From NCBI GenBank assembly GCA_946402945.1, contig CAMIYB010000011.1, positions 1-37,349 of the forward strand: 37,349 nt of DNA. The letters run 5' to 3'. The position numbers and the translations under genes were made by a program. This document shows, piece after piece, positions 7,483 to 15,628 of this stretch. Position 1 is the first letter of the stretch, and every line of letters begins with the position of its first letter. The DNA comes from an uncultured Bacteroidales bacterium (lineage in GTDB: Bacteria > Bacteroidota > Bacteroidia > Bacteroidales > UBA932). The notes below the pieces were generated by a model, which saw only the letters and a list, made by a program, of their open reading frames with translations, was not told where the DNA came from and searched no databases.

Positions 7483-8961
7483 ATGAAATACGGGTTCGAC
7501 TGCGAGAAATATCTCAAAATCCAATCGGAGCGCATCAAGGAACGCATCGCCGCTTTCGGCGATAAACTCTACATGGAATTCGGTGGGAAACTGTTTGACG
7601 ATTATCACGCCAGCCGCGTCCTGCCCGGATTCGAGCCGGATATCAAACTGAAGATGCTGATGCAGATGAAGGATGATGCCGAAATCATCATCGTCATCAG
7701 CGCCGTGGACATCGAGAAAAACAAGGTCCGCAACGACCTGGGGATTACCTATGACGTGGATGTCCTGCGCCTGCGGGACGAGTTCCTCGCCCGGGGACTG
7801 ATGGTCAGCAGCGTCGTCATTACCCACTACAACGGGCAGTCCAGTGCGGATGCCTACCGGAAGCGGCTCGAAAAGATGGGAATCCGTGTCTATTACCACC
7901 ACACCATCGAGGGCTATCCCAACAATGTTGCCCTGATCGATTCGGAGGAAGGCTTCGGCAAGAACGATTATGTCGAGACCACGCGTCCGCTGGTGGTCGT
8001 CACGGCCCCCGGCCCCGGCAGCGGCAAGATGGCCGTCTGCCTGAGCCAACTGTACCAGGAGAACAGACGCGGCATCAAGGCCGGCTATGCCAAATTCGAG
8101 ACTTTCCCCATCTGGAACCTTCCCCTGACCCACCCGGTCAACATCGCCTACGAGGCGGCGACGGCCGATCTGGATGATGTCAATATGATCGACCCCTTCC
8201 ATCTGGAGGCCTATGGGGAAACGACGGTCAATTACAACCGGGATGTGGAAATCTTCCCTGTCATGAACGCTCTCTTCGACGATATCTACGGCTTCTCCCC
8301 CTATAAGTCCCCTACGGACATGGGCGTCAACATGGTGGGCTTCTGTATCTGCGACGACGAGGTGTGCCGCGAGGCGTCCCGCCAGGAAATCATCCGCCGC
8401 TATTTCACCTCCCTCTGCAATTTTGCGGAAGGAAAGGCAACCGAGGGGGAGGTCAACAAGATTTCCCTGCTGATGAAACGGGCCCGGATTGCCGCTACCG
8501 ACCGAAAGAGCGTGGTTGCCGCCCGGGAGCGCCTGGAGCGCAGCGGCGTCGCCACGGGGGCCATCGAGCTGGAGGACGGGACCGTGCTGACGGCGGAGAC
8601 CAGTCCCCTGCTGGGCCCGAGTGCCGCCCTGCTGCTGAATGCCATCAAACACCTGGCCGGCATCGCCCACAATGTCAAACTCATCCCCAAACAGATGATC
8701 GCCCCCATCCAGAAGACCAAGGTGACCTATCTCCACGGACACAATCCCCGTCTCCATACGGACGAGGTCCTGGTCGCGATTTCGATGATGAGTCTGATCG
8801 ACGAGAACTGCAAACTTGCGCTGGACCAACTCCCCAACCTGGCCGGCGCCCAGGTCCACTCCACCGTCATGCTCAGCGAAGTGGACCGTAAGACCTTCAA
8901 TAAACTGGGTATCGGGCTGACCTGCGATCCGGTCAAAAAGATTGTTCCCCAGCCCAAATAG
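7483..8961 (+). CDS. UPF0371 / DUF1846 family protein
   Basis: Protein of 492 residues, the usual length of this family (about 490-505). The start is the ATG at 7483; the TTG at 7465 in frame has no support. The N-terminus (MKYGFDCEKYLKIQSERIKE, then FGGKLFDDYHASRVLPGF) is the hallmark of DUF1846. A glycine-rich GPGSGK at 177-182 looks like a P-loop and follows a hydrophobic strand (LVVVTA), so nucleotide or phosphate binding is plausible. I know of no established function. There is no signal peptide. It is a single gene between rnpB and the convergent glp operon, whose stop is only 11 bases away. Confidence 0.92.
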   Translation: MKYGFDCEKYLKIQSERIKERIAAFGDKLYMEFGGKLFDDYHASRVLPGFEPDIKLKMLMQMKDDAEIIIVISAVDIEKNKVRNDLGITYDVDVLRLRDEFLARGLMVSSVVITHYNGQSSADAYRKRLEKMGIRVYYHHTIEGYPNNVALIDSEEGFGKNDYVETTRPLVVVTAPGPGSGKMAVCLSQLYQENRRGIKAGYAKFETFPIWNLPLTHPVNIAYEAATADLDDVNMIDPFHLEAYGETTVNYNRDVEIFPVMNALFDDIYGFSPYKSPTDMGVNMVGFCICDDEVCREASRQEIIRRYFTSLCNFAEGKATEGEVNKISLLMKRARIAATDRKSVVAARERLERSGVATGAIELEDGTVLTAETSPLLGPSAALLLNAIKHLAGIAHNVKLIPKQMIAPIQKTKVTYLHGHNPRLHTDEVLVAISMMSLIDENCKLALDQLPNLAGAQVHSTVMLSEVDRKTFNKLGIGLTCDPVKKIVPQPK

Positions 8962-8972
8962 GCTTTCCGGCT

Positions 8973-10211
8973 TTATTCTGCCTCAGTCCCGCAGTTGATC
9001 TTCCTGCAGGCATCCAGGTCGAGCGCATCGGCCAGGATGAGGATGGGATTGCGTACGGAAACCCCCGTTGACATCTCGATCTGCCATTTGCAGGTGTCGC
9101 ATTCGCTGGTTACATAGTCCGGATCCAGCAGGCGGATGCGCTCCATCAGCGGCCGGCCGATTTCCTGGGAATAGGCGTAATTCTCTTTCTTGAAACCGTA
9201 GGTGCCGGCCATGCCGCAACAACCGCTGTCCAGGACGGTCAGGTCCAGGCCCGGGATGCGGCCGAGAAGTTCACGGGTGAAAATGCTCCAGCCCAACTTT
9301 TCCATGTGGCAGGGAATGTGGTAAGCCACACGGGCCTTGAAATCTTTGCGGAAGACCAGTCGGACCTCTCCCCTGTCCAGCAGGGAGAAGATGAATTTCT
9401 CCGCCAGGACGATCCTGTCCCGGACGGACTTGTTGTCCACGCCCAGGATTTCCGGGTATTCGTCGCGCATGGTGAAGGTACAGGTCGAGGCGGTGGTGAC
9501 GATGGGCAGGTCCGTCTTTTCGAAGGCCTGGACATTGTGCCGGGCGTGGGCGCGGGCCTGCTTCCACAGGCCGTTGGAAATCATGGCTACGCCGCAGCAC
9601 TCCTCGTCCAGCAACTGCACGCCGTAGCCGAGGGCGTTCATGACGCGGACGAAGGCCTTGCCCACTTCGGGATGCTGGTATTCGGTCGAACAGCCGTGGA
9701 AGAAGGCGACCTGTCTGGGGAAACGGTTTTGGTCCGGCGCCTTGTGGCGGAACCAGCTCTCGAAGCCTTTGAAGCGGTATTTCGGGAAGGTCCGGTGCTT
9801 ATCCACGCCCAGAAAGGCGTCCATACCCGCTTTGGCGGCTTTTGTGCCGACAATCGCATTGACCAGCGGAGCCACCGGCCGGGCCACCTTCCCCATGAAG
9901 TCCGTCCCCGCCAGGATCCTGTCGCGCAGCGAAGGGGTATGATGGCTGTATTTCATCCGGGCCGTGTGGATGATATCGGCGATGCGGACGCCGGACGGGC
10001 AGGCGTTTTCGCAGCGCTTGCAGTTCATGCAATACTTCAGGTTCTCGTCATAGAAGAAGGGGTCGCGGAGGCGGAAACGCTCTCCGTCCGGACCGGCCTG
10101 TTTCGGGCCGGGATAGAGCGGATTGACCTGGACGACGGGGCAATAGGCGGTGCAGATGGTACACTTGATGCACTGCTCGAAGTTATTCTTGCTCAGATTC
10201 TGTTCCTGCAT
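8973..10211 (-). CDS. glpC: Anaerobic glycerol-3-phosphate dehydrogenase subunit C
   Basis: Protein of 412 residues, the normal length. GlpC is the iron-sulfur subunit that anchors GlpAB to the membrane and passes electrons to menaquinone. Two 4Fe-4S binding sets are visible: Cys 14, 17, 20 and 24 (CIKCTICTAYCP) and Cys 61, 64, 67 and 71 (CMNCKRCENACP). Two CCG domains follow: FHGCSTEYQHPEVGKAF with DEECCGVAM, and HIPCHMEKLGW with LDSGCCGMAGTYG. It is the last gene of glpABC, three bases after glpB. No transmembrane helix is obvious, in keeping with the family. Confidence 0.95.
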   Translation of the reverse strand: MQEQNLSKNNFEQCIKCTICTAYCPVVQVNPLYPGPKQAGPDGERFRLRDPFFYDENLKYCMNCKRCENACPSGVRIADIIHTARMKYSHHTPSLRDRILAGTDFMGKVARPVAPLVNAIVGTKAAKAGMDAFLGVDKHRTFPKYRFKGFESWFRHKAPDQNRFPRQVAFFHGCSTEYQHPEVGKAFVRVMNALGYGVQLLDEECCGVAMISNGLWKQARAHARHNVQAFEKTDLPIVTTASTCTFTMRDEYPEILGVDNKSVRDRIVLAEKFIFSLLDRGEVRLVFRKDFKARVAYHIPCHMEKLGWSIFTRELLGRIPGLDLTVLDSGCCGMAGTYGFKKENYAYSQEIGRPLMERIRLLDPDYVTSECDTCKWQIEMSTGVSVRNPILILADALDLDACRKINCGTEAE

Positions 10212-10214
10212 GAC

Positions 10215-11462
10215 TTATTCATTTATGATCCGGTCGGCGACGGCCAGGGCCGTCAGGATGGCGATACCGGCGCCGCAACCCATCTGGACGGCGTTGCAGC
10301 CCCCCAGCAGGGATCCGATGGCATAGACATTCTCGAGCGCTTGTCCGCCGCGCAGCGGATGGAAGCCGGCATCGGTGCGAGCCCCGAAAGCGATGTATTC
10401 CTGCGGCGCGAAGAAATCCGTCGCATACCAGCGGTTGCGGTCTTCCGGCGCATAGAGGTCCAGGCCCAGCAGCGGCTCTTCCACCCGCTGCGGCGTGGCC
10501 CAGAGCCCTTTGCTGAAGAAACTGCCCGTGGCCATGACATAGTGGTCGGCTTCCAGCCGGACCTCCCCCAGGTTGACCGTCCCGAGGCTTTCCAGACGGC
10601 TTCCCCTGAAGACGGGCGCCGTGGCCTGGTCGCCCAGGAGCATTGTGCCGCCGGCCAGTTCAAAGGCCTTCTTGAGGCGCATCTGGGAACGGATGCCGGG
10701 CACGGAAGGCGGCATGGTGCCGATGAAAACCGTACGGACGCGGATGCCTTCCCTGATGGCCTGGATAACGGCCCCGTCAGCGAAGCCGAAGACGGCCGGC
10801 AGAATGACCGTATCCTCGTCGGTGATCAGGCGGTTGACGGCCGCGACAAGGTGTTTCCAGGCCTCTCCCCCGTCCATGACGCGGGCGATGTTGACCGAGC
10901 GCATCTCGGTCGGATTGCTCCGAAGCCGGTTCATCTCGGGAAGTTCCACCGCCTCGATGCGGCACTTCATACCGCGTCGCTCCAGGCCTTCGGCAAGGAA
11001 GGAAGTATTGAAGTCGAGATAACCTTTCAGGTTGACAATGAGCGCTTTGCTTCCAAAGGCACTGTCCCCGTCCGGGAGGAGTGTCATATCGTCCAGGGCC
11101 AGCCAGACGCGTTTGCCGTTGCCGGTCGGGGTGATGAGGAAACTGTTGCGGCTTTCCTCCCCCGCGAGCGGAATGCCCGCCTGGGCGAAGAAGGGTTTGA
11201 CGGTATGGAGGAGGGCGGCCATCTTTTCCGGGCCGATCTTCGTGTAGGGATGGTCGGGGCCCAGTTTGTCCAGCACCGTGAGGGGCTCGTCCACCGGAGT
11301 CCCGTCTTCCAGGCGGGAAAGCAGCCCGAAGGCGCCGGAGGAGAAATGCATGGCATTCTGCCCCGCGGAGACGATGGCGGTTTTTCGCCCCGCCTGCTGG
11401 AGTTGCAGTCCGCACACCAGTCCGGAGAGGCCGCCGCCGATAATCAGGGTATCGTATCGCAT
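10215..11462 (-). CDS. glpB: Anaerobic glycerol-3-phosphate dehydrogenase subunit B
   Basis: Protein of 415 residues. GlpB pairs with GlpA and carries FMN in the anaerobic complex that oxidises glycerol-3-phosphate to dihydroxyacetone phosphate. The N-terminus has a dinucleotide-binding fold (YDTLIIGGGLSGLVCGLQL) followed by the family segment SSGAFGLLSRL. Near the C-terminus, GFHPLRGGQALENVYAIGSLLGG and the second Gly-rich stretch CGAGIAILTALAVAD match GlpB and related flavoproteins. It begins four bases after the glpA stop and ends three bases before glpC, so the three genes should be one transcript. Confidence 0.93.
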   Translation of the reverse strand: MRYDTLIIGGGLSGLVCGLQLQQAGRKTAIVSAGQNAMHFSSGAFGLLSRLEDGTPVDEPLTVLDKLGPDHPYTKIGPEKMAALLHTVKPFFAQAGIPLAGEESRNSFLITPTGNGKRVWLALDDMTLLPDGDSAFGSKALIVNLKGYLDFNTSFLAEGLERRGMKCRIEAVELPEMNRLRSNPTEMRSVNIARVMDGGEAWKHLVAAVNRLITDEDTVILPAVFGFADGAVIQAIREGIRVRTVFIGTMPPSVPGIRSQMRLKKAFELAGGTMLLGDQATAPVFRGSRLESLGTVNLGEVRLEADHYVMATGSFFSKGLWATPQRVEEPLLGLDLYAPEDRNRWYATDFFAPQEYIAFGARTDAGFHPLRGGQALENVYAIGSLLGGCNAVQMGCGAGIAILTALAVADRIINE

Positions 11463-11466
11463 GGAA

Positions 11467-13071
11467 TCAGTCTTCGTTTAGTCCAAGTACTTCTGAATAA
11501 ACCCATTGGGAGTATTCTCCCTCGCGCAGGGTATCGCCCCAGGCAATGGGGTACATCCCTTTCCACCGCTCGCGCATGAAGCCTTTCAGGTCTTCCTTCG
11601 CCTTTCGGGTGCAGACCCCCGCCTTGGCCAGCAGTCCGGCCGTGCGGCAGCCGCAGAGTTCGCCCTGGCAGGTCCCCATCCCGACGCGGGTGCGCCGGCG
11701 GATATCCACCAGATTGTGGACGTCCAGGTGGTCGATGGCGTTGTTGACTTCGCCGACGGTCACCTCCTCGCATTCGCACACGAGACTCTGGGAATAGACG
11801 TCATCCAGCGGAATGCGGCCTGCGTTGTCGCCCAGACGGCCCACGGTAGCCTTCTGGGCCGTGGTCGGCGCGGCCCAGATCTTGCCGGCCGCCTCTTCCA
11901 GGGTGGCGCTTTCCGATCCGGGAAGCGGGACGGTCCGGGTCACGCAGGCGGCTTCCACGCCGAGTTTCCGGCAGACCAGGTCTGTGGCTTTCTCGGCCAT
12001 CAGCCTGTATGTCATCAGTTTACCGCCGGTAATGGTGGCAAAACCCTTGAGCCCGTCGCGGGTCTCATGGTCGAGCAGGACAATGCCCCGGCTGATGCTG
12101 CGCCCGCTCGGATCGCTGTCCGATGCGACAAGGGGACGCACACCTGCATAAGCCCGCAGGATGCGCGTGTGTTCCAGGATGGGGGCGAGTTTCGCCCCTT
12201 CGGTCACGAGCAGGTTTACTTCGTCCGGAGTGACCTGCATGTGGTCGCATTCCTCGAAGGGGATGCGGGTCGAGGTAGTCCCGATGATGGAAACGGTTTC
12301 ACCCGGGACGAGGATATCGGCGTTGGCCGGCTTCCGGCAGCGGTTGAGCACGATATCGGCCACGCGGTGGGCGAAGATGAGCAGCGCTCCCTTGGCGGGG
12401 AACATGCCGACCTGGACGCCGGCTTTTTCCGCGATTCCATGGCCCCAGATGCCGCCGGCATTGACCGTCATCCGGCTCCGGTACTCCCCTTTTTCCCCGC
12501 TCTTGTGGTCCAGGGTGCGGACGCCGACGACCGTCCCGTTTTCAATCAGGAAGCTGGTCACTTCGGTGTACAGCAGCACATCCGCGCCGTGGAGTTTGGC
12601 GTCGAGCATGTTGGCGGCCGTCAGCCGGAACGGGTCCACCGAACCGTCCGGGACGCGAACGGCGCCGATCAGCGCCGGGTTGACCGAAGGCTCGAGACGA
12701 CGGGCTTCCTCCGGGTCGATAATATCGGCCTGGATGCCCGCCTGGCGGCAGCGCTCCACGAAGGTGGCCTGGAAGCCCAGGTCGTCCTCCGGCAGGGAAA
12801 TGAAAAGACCTGTCGTGTCGTCCACACAGTGGCGGGCGACCCGCTTGAGAATCATGTTTTCTTCGATGCATTCCGTGGCGGATTCCTGGTCGGTGACGGC
12901 ATAGCGCGCGCCGCTGTGCAGCAGACCATGGTTGCGTCCGGTCGCCCCGTCGGCAATGTCCTTCCGCTCAATCAGCAGCACCTTCAGGCCGCGCAGCGCG
13001 CAGTCCCGCGCCGTTCCCGCTCCCGTGATGCCGCCTCCGATAATGATGACATCGTATTCTTTTTTGTCCAT
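11467..13071 (-). CDS. glpA: Anaerobic glycerol-3-phosphate dehydrogenase subunit A
   Basis: Protein of 534 residues, the expected length. GlpA is the FAD-dependent catalytic subunit. The FAD fold is at residues 5-40 (YDVIIIGGGITGAGTARDCA, LLIERKDIADGATGRN), followed by the substrate-region motif GLLHSGARYAV. The C-terminal part, about residues 425-475, has paired cysteines (LVCECEEVTVGE and GTCQGELCG) of the BFD-like 2Fe-2S domain, which separates GlpA from aerobic GlpD. It is the first gene of glpABC and is divergent from queC, with 80 bases between. No glpK, glpF or glpT is in the window, so the complex may serve lipid-derived glycerol-3-phosphate or an unlinked uptake system. A TATATTCG near 13096-13103 on the minus strand is a poor promoter match. 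Confidence 0.95.
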   Translation of the reverse strand: MDKKEYDVIIIGGGITGAGTARDCALRGLKVLLIERKDIADGATGRNHGLLHSGARYAVTDQESATECIEENMILKRVARHCVDDTTGLFISLPEDDLGFQATFVERCRQAGIQADIIDPEEARRLEPSVNPALIGAVRVPDGSVDPFRLTAANMLDAKLHGADVLLYTEVTSFLIENGTVVGVRTLDHKSGEKGEYRSRMTVNAGGIWGHGIAEKAGVQVGMFPAKGALLIFAHRVADIVLNRCRKPANADILVPGETVSIIGTTSTRIPFEECDHMQVTPDEVNLLVTEGAKLAPILEHTRILRAYAGVRPLVASDSDPSGRSISRGIVLLDHETRDGLKGFATITGGKLMTYRLMAEKATDLVCRKLGVEAACVTRTVPLPGSESATLEEAAGKIWAAPTTAQKATVGRLGDNAGRIPLDDVYSQSLVCECEEVTVGEVNNAIDHLDVHNLVDIRRRTRVGMGTCQGELCGCRTAGLLAKAGVCTRKAKEDLKGFMRERWKGMYPIAWGDTLREGEYSQWVYSEVLGLNED

Positions 13072-13125
13072 AGGGAAGAATCGGTATAATTGCTACGAAT
13101 ATAACGATAATTTTTATAATATTGT

Positions 13126-13133
13126 TAAATTTG
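13126..13133 (+). promoter_or_regulatory. Bacteroidota -7 element for queCDE
   Basis: TAAATTTG matches TAnnTTTG, 18 bases before the queC ATG at 13152. No clear -33 TTTG is seen in the very AT-rich upstream sequence. Confidence 0.45.
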
Positions 13134-13151
13134 CAGGTCGAATCCGATGAA

Positions 13152-13793
13152 ATGAAAGCAGTGCTGGTATATTCAGGCGGGATGGATTCTACGGTCCTGC
13201 TGTATCGCTACCGGAGCGAAATCGCTCTGGCCGTGACCTTTACCTATCATGCCCGGCAGGACGCGGCGCAGTTGGCCTGTGCCAGGTGGAATTGCGAAGC
13301 CCTGGGCATCCCCCATCTGGAGATTCCGCTGGATTTCATGGGCCGGTATTTCCGGAGCAGCCTCCTCGAAGGCGGCGGAGAAATTCCCCATGGCGACTAC
13401 GACGCCGACAACATGCGGAGTACCGTCGTCCCCTTCCGCAACGGTATCATGCTGAGCATCGCCGTCGGACTGGCCGAAAGCCGCGGGCTGGACACCGTGC
13501 TGATCGCCAATCATTCCGGCGACCATGCCATCTATCCCGACTGCCGTCCGGCCTTCATCCGGAGCATCGACGCGGCCGCACAGGCCGGCACGTATGAGGG
13601 GGTGCGCATCCTCTCCCCTTTCTGCGACTGCGACAAAAGGGAGATCGCCCTGCTCGGCCGGGAACTCGGCGTCCCCTTCGACCACACCTACTCCTGCTAC
13701 GAAGGCCGTGCGGCCCATTGCGGCGTGTGCGCGACCTGTCGTGAACGGAAAGAAGCCCTGTCCGGCTTCGACCCCACCGAATATGAAAAATAG
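13152..13793 (+). CDS. queC: 7-cyano-7-deazaguanine synthase
   Basis: Protein of 213 residues, near the usual size. QueC converts 7-carboxy-7-deazaguanine to preQ0 with ATP and ammonia. The PP-loop ATP motif SGGMDST is at 8-14. The zinc site is seen near the end as Cys 182, 190, 193 and 196 (C-x7-C-x2-C-x2-C). Conserved DTVLIANHSGDHAIYPDCR in the middle is typical of QueC. I use the ATG at 13152 because the ATP motif then sits at the family-usual distance; the possible start at 13122 falls at the promoter. It is the first gene of queC-queD-queE, with six bases before queD. Confidence 0.96.
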   Translation: MKAVLVYSGGMDSTVLLYRYRSEIALAVTFTYHARQDAAQLACARWNCEALGIPHLEIPLDFMGRYFRSSLLEGGGEIPHGDYDADNMRSTVVPFRNGIMLSIAVGLAESRGLDTVLIANHSGDHAIYPDCRPAFIRSIDAAAQAGTYEGVRILSPFCDCDKREIALLGRELGVPFDHTYSCYEGRAAHCGVCATCRERKEALSGFDPTEYEK

Positions 13794-13799
13794 GCGACT

Positions 13800-14129
13800 A
13801 TGTATTACGTAAGCAAAAGACTGGAAATCTCTTCCGCCCATAGCCTCCGGCTTACCTACGAGAGCAAATGCGAGGCCCTCCACGGCCACAATTGGATCGT
13901 GAATGTCCATTGCAAGAGCGAGACGCTCAACGAAGACGGGATGGTCACGGATTTCACCCGGATCAAGAAACAGGTCGGGGATGTGTTGGACCACAAGAAT
14001 CTCAATGAGATCCTGCCCTTCAATCCGACGGCCGAGAACATCGCCCGGTGGATTTGCGACCAGGTGCCGAATGCCTATCGGGTCGAGGTGTGGGAATCCG
14101 AAAACAACATGGCCGCCTACGAACGCTGA
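13800..14129 (+). CDS. queD: 6-carboxy-5,6,7,8-tetrahydropterin synthase
   Basis: Protein of 109 residues, a short but complete member of the 6-pyruvoyl-tetrahydropterin synthase fold. QueD makes 6-carboxytetrahydropterin from 7,8-dihydroneopterin triphosphate in queuosine synthesis. Zinc ligands are His 14, His 28 and His 30 (the last two as HGHN), and the catalytic Cys is 24 (SKCEALHGH). The C-terminal half keeps VTDFTRIK, the Asp-His pair in VLDHKNLNE, and the substrate-binding Glu in VEVWES. The stop overlaps the start of queE (TGATG), which suggests translational coupling. Confidence 0.96.
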   Translation: MYYVSKRLEISSAHSLRLTYESKCEALHGHNWIVNVHCKSETLNEDGMVTDFTRIKKQVGDVLDHKNLNEILPFNPTAENIARWICDQVPNAYRVEVWESENNMAAYER

Positions 14130-14692
14130 TGTACGCGGTCAAGGAGATTTTTTATTCCCTCCAGGGGGAAGGCCGCTGGACCGGCACGCCGATGGTTTTC
14201 GTGCGTTTTGCCGGCTGCAACCTCTCCTGCCCCTTCTGTGATACGGATTTCCGCGGGGGGGAAATGCTTTCGGCCGGGGAGATCCTCTCCGCCATCCGGG
14301 CCGCTTCCTCTGACTGCCGGACGCTCTGTCTGACCGGCGGCGAGCCTTCCCTTCAGCTGGATGCCCCGCTGGTGCATTTCCTCAAAGAGGCCGGTTATCG
14401 CCTGCACGTCGAAACCAATGGTACCCGTTCTCTGCCGCCGGGCCTGGACTGGGTGACTCTCAGTCCCAAGGGTGACTGGGTGGACGGCGCCGAGGTCGTC
14501 CTCGGACAGGCGGATGAACTCAAACTGGTCTATACCGGGCAGGATCCCGCCCGCTGGGCCACTTTCCCGGCATCCTGCCACTATCTGCAGCCCTGTTCCT
14601 GCCAAAATACGGAAGAGGTGGTGACTTATATCAAGTCCCACCCCTTCTGGCAGTTGAGCCTGCAGACACACAAGTATCTGGGTATCCGCTGA
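14129..14692 (+). CDS. queE: 7-carboxy-7-deazaguanine synthase (radical SAM)
   Basis: Protein of 187 residues. QueE rearranges 6-carboxytetrahydropterin to 7-carboxy-7-deazaguanine. The N-terminus EIFYSLQGEGRWTGTPMVFV is diagnostic, followed by the radical-SAM cluster Cys 30, 34 and 37 (C-x3-C-x2-C, then DTDF). The SAM-binding LTGGEPSLQ follows, then a strand with HVETNGT. The start at 14129 overlaps the queD stop; an upstream extension would run back into queD and has no family support. It ends exactly where the convergent lipoprotein gene ends. queF, folE and tgt are not in the window. Confidence 0.95.
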   Translation: MYAVKEIFYSLQGEGRWTGTPMVFVRFAGCNLSCPFCDTDFRGGEMLSAGEILSAIRAASSDCRTLCLTGGEPSLQLDAPLVHFLKEAGYRLHVETNGTRSLPPGLDWVTLSPKGDWVDGAEVVLGQADELKLVYTGQDPARWATFPASCHYLQPCSCQNTEEVVTYIKSHPFWQLSLQTHKYLGIR

Positions 14693-15628
14693 TTATTTGT
14701 TTTTCCTTGCGAGGATTTTACGGCGCAGGGAACTCGAGAAGGAATATTTCGAATCCTTGTCGGAGCGGTCCAGCCATTTGATGGCCAGGTCGTAGTCCCC
14801 CAGCAGGTAACAGGCTGTCGCCATATTGTACTCGGCCGCCGAACGCATGCCCATATTGCCCGTATCCATCAGCGCCATCCATTTGTCCATGGCGCTGTGC
14901 CATTTGTGCGAGTAGGCGTCCTGGGCGGCGTCCGTCCACTTATCGAGTTCGTAGTAGATCAACGGAAGGGATTCGGTCTGCCAGGTGGAAAGGAAGGTGG
15001 AAGCGGAGCGGATGCCCACTTTCTCCCCCTGCTGGTCCAGGGTCGGCCATACCCGCTCTTCCAGTTGCTCGTCGCTCTCTTCCGCCTTGCAGAATACAGG
15101 CTGACGAAGATTGCTTGTGCCCTTGTAGGTACGGACGGAGTCCTTGTCCATGCTGTCGTAGGCATAGAGACTGAGGCTGTAGGGGATGTTCAGGCCCGCC
15201 ATCCGGTCGGCCGATTCGCTGCCTTCGACCACCTGGCGGTCCGAGGCCGTCACGGGACCGAACGCCGGCGCGTCGAAGAGGAACACCACGTCGTCGCCTG
15301 TATCCATCAGGAAATTCAGCAGGGTGTCACGGTCGGCATAGTCCCCGCCCATGTCTTTTTCCAGGCGATAGACGTCGATCACCGTGTTTCCTTCGAAGTA
15401 ATCTTTCTCCAGACTCTGTGCAAAGCCGTTGGCCATGTAGGCCGAAAACACCGAATCCCGGCCGGACAGGTCGTCCAGATAGGCCACGGCGATACTTTTC
15501 CCGCTTAGGTCCAGGCCAGAAGAAGAGGGATAACGCATGTCCACGTTCATCGTGAACACCTGCGGCGCACAGGCTCCCAGCAGGCAGAACAGGGCCGCCA
15601 GGGCAGGCATCCGGAATGTCTTTTTCAT
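14693..15628 (-). CDS. Lipoprotein with a C-terminal TPR-like end (hypothetical)
   Basis: Protein of 311 residues starting at the ATG at 15628 (a GTG six bases upstream is possible). The N-terminus MKKTFRMPALAALFCLLGAC has a lipobox (LLGAC), so it should be an envelope lipoprotein. A first domain of alternating strands and helices (GKSIAVAYLDDLSGRDS, DVVFLFDAPAFGPV) is followed by helices and a single TPR-like pair near the C-terminus (AAEYNMATACYLLGDYDLAI). The layout recalls Bacteroidota DUF6340 lipoproteins, but I am not sure of this. Its start overlaps the rimO stop as ATGA, so it belongs to the DUF5606-rimO unit. The function is unknown. Confidence 0.8.
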   Translation of the reverse strand: MKKTFRMPALAALFCLLGACAPQVFTMNVDMRYPSSSGLDLSGKSIAVAYLDDLSGRDSVFSAYMANGFAQSLEKDYFEGNTVIDVYRLEKDMGGDYADRDTLLNFLMDTGDDVVFLFDAPAFGPVTASDRQVVEGSESADRMAGLNIPYSLSLYAYDSMDKDSVRTYKGTSNLRQPVFCKAEESDEQLEERVWPTLDQQGEKVGIRSASTFLSTWQTESLPLIYYELDKWTDAAQDAYSHKWHSAMDKWMALMDTGNMGMRSAAEYNMATACYLLGDYDLAIKWLDRSDKDSKYSFSSSLRRKILARKNK

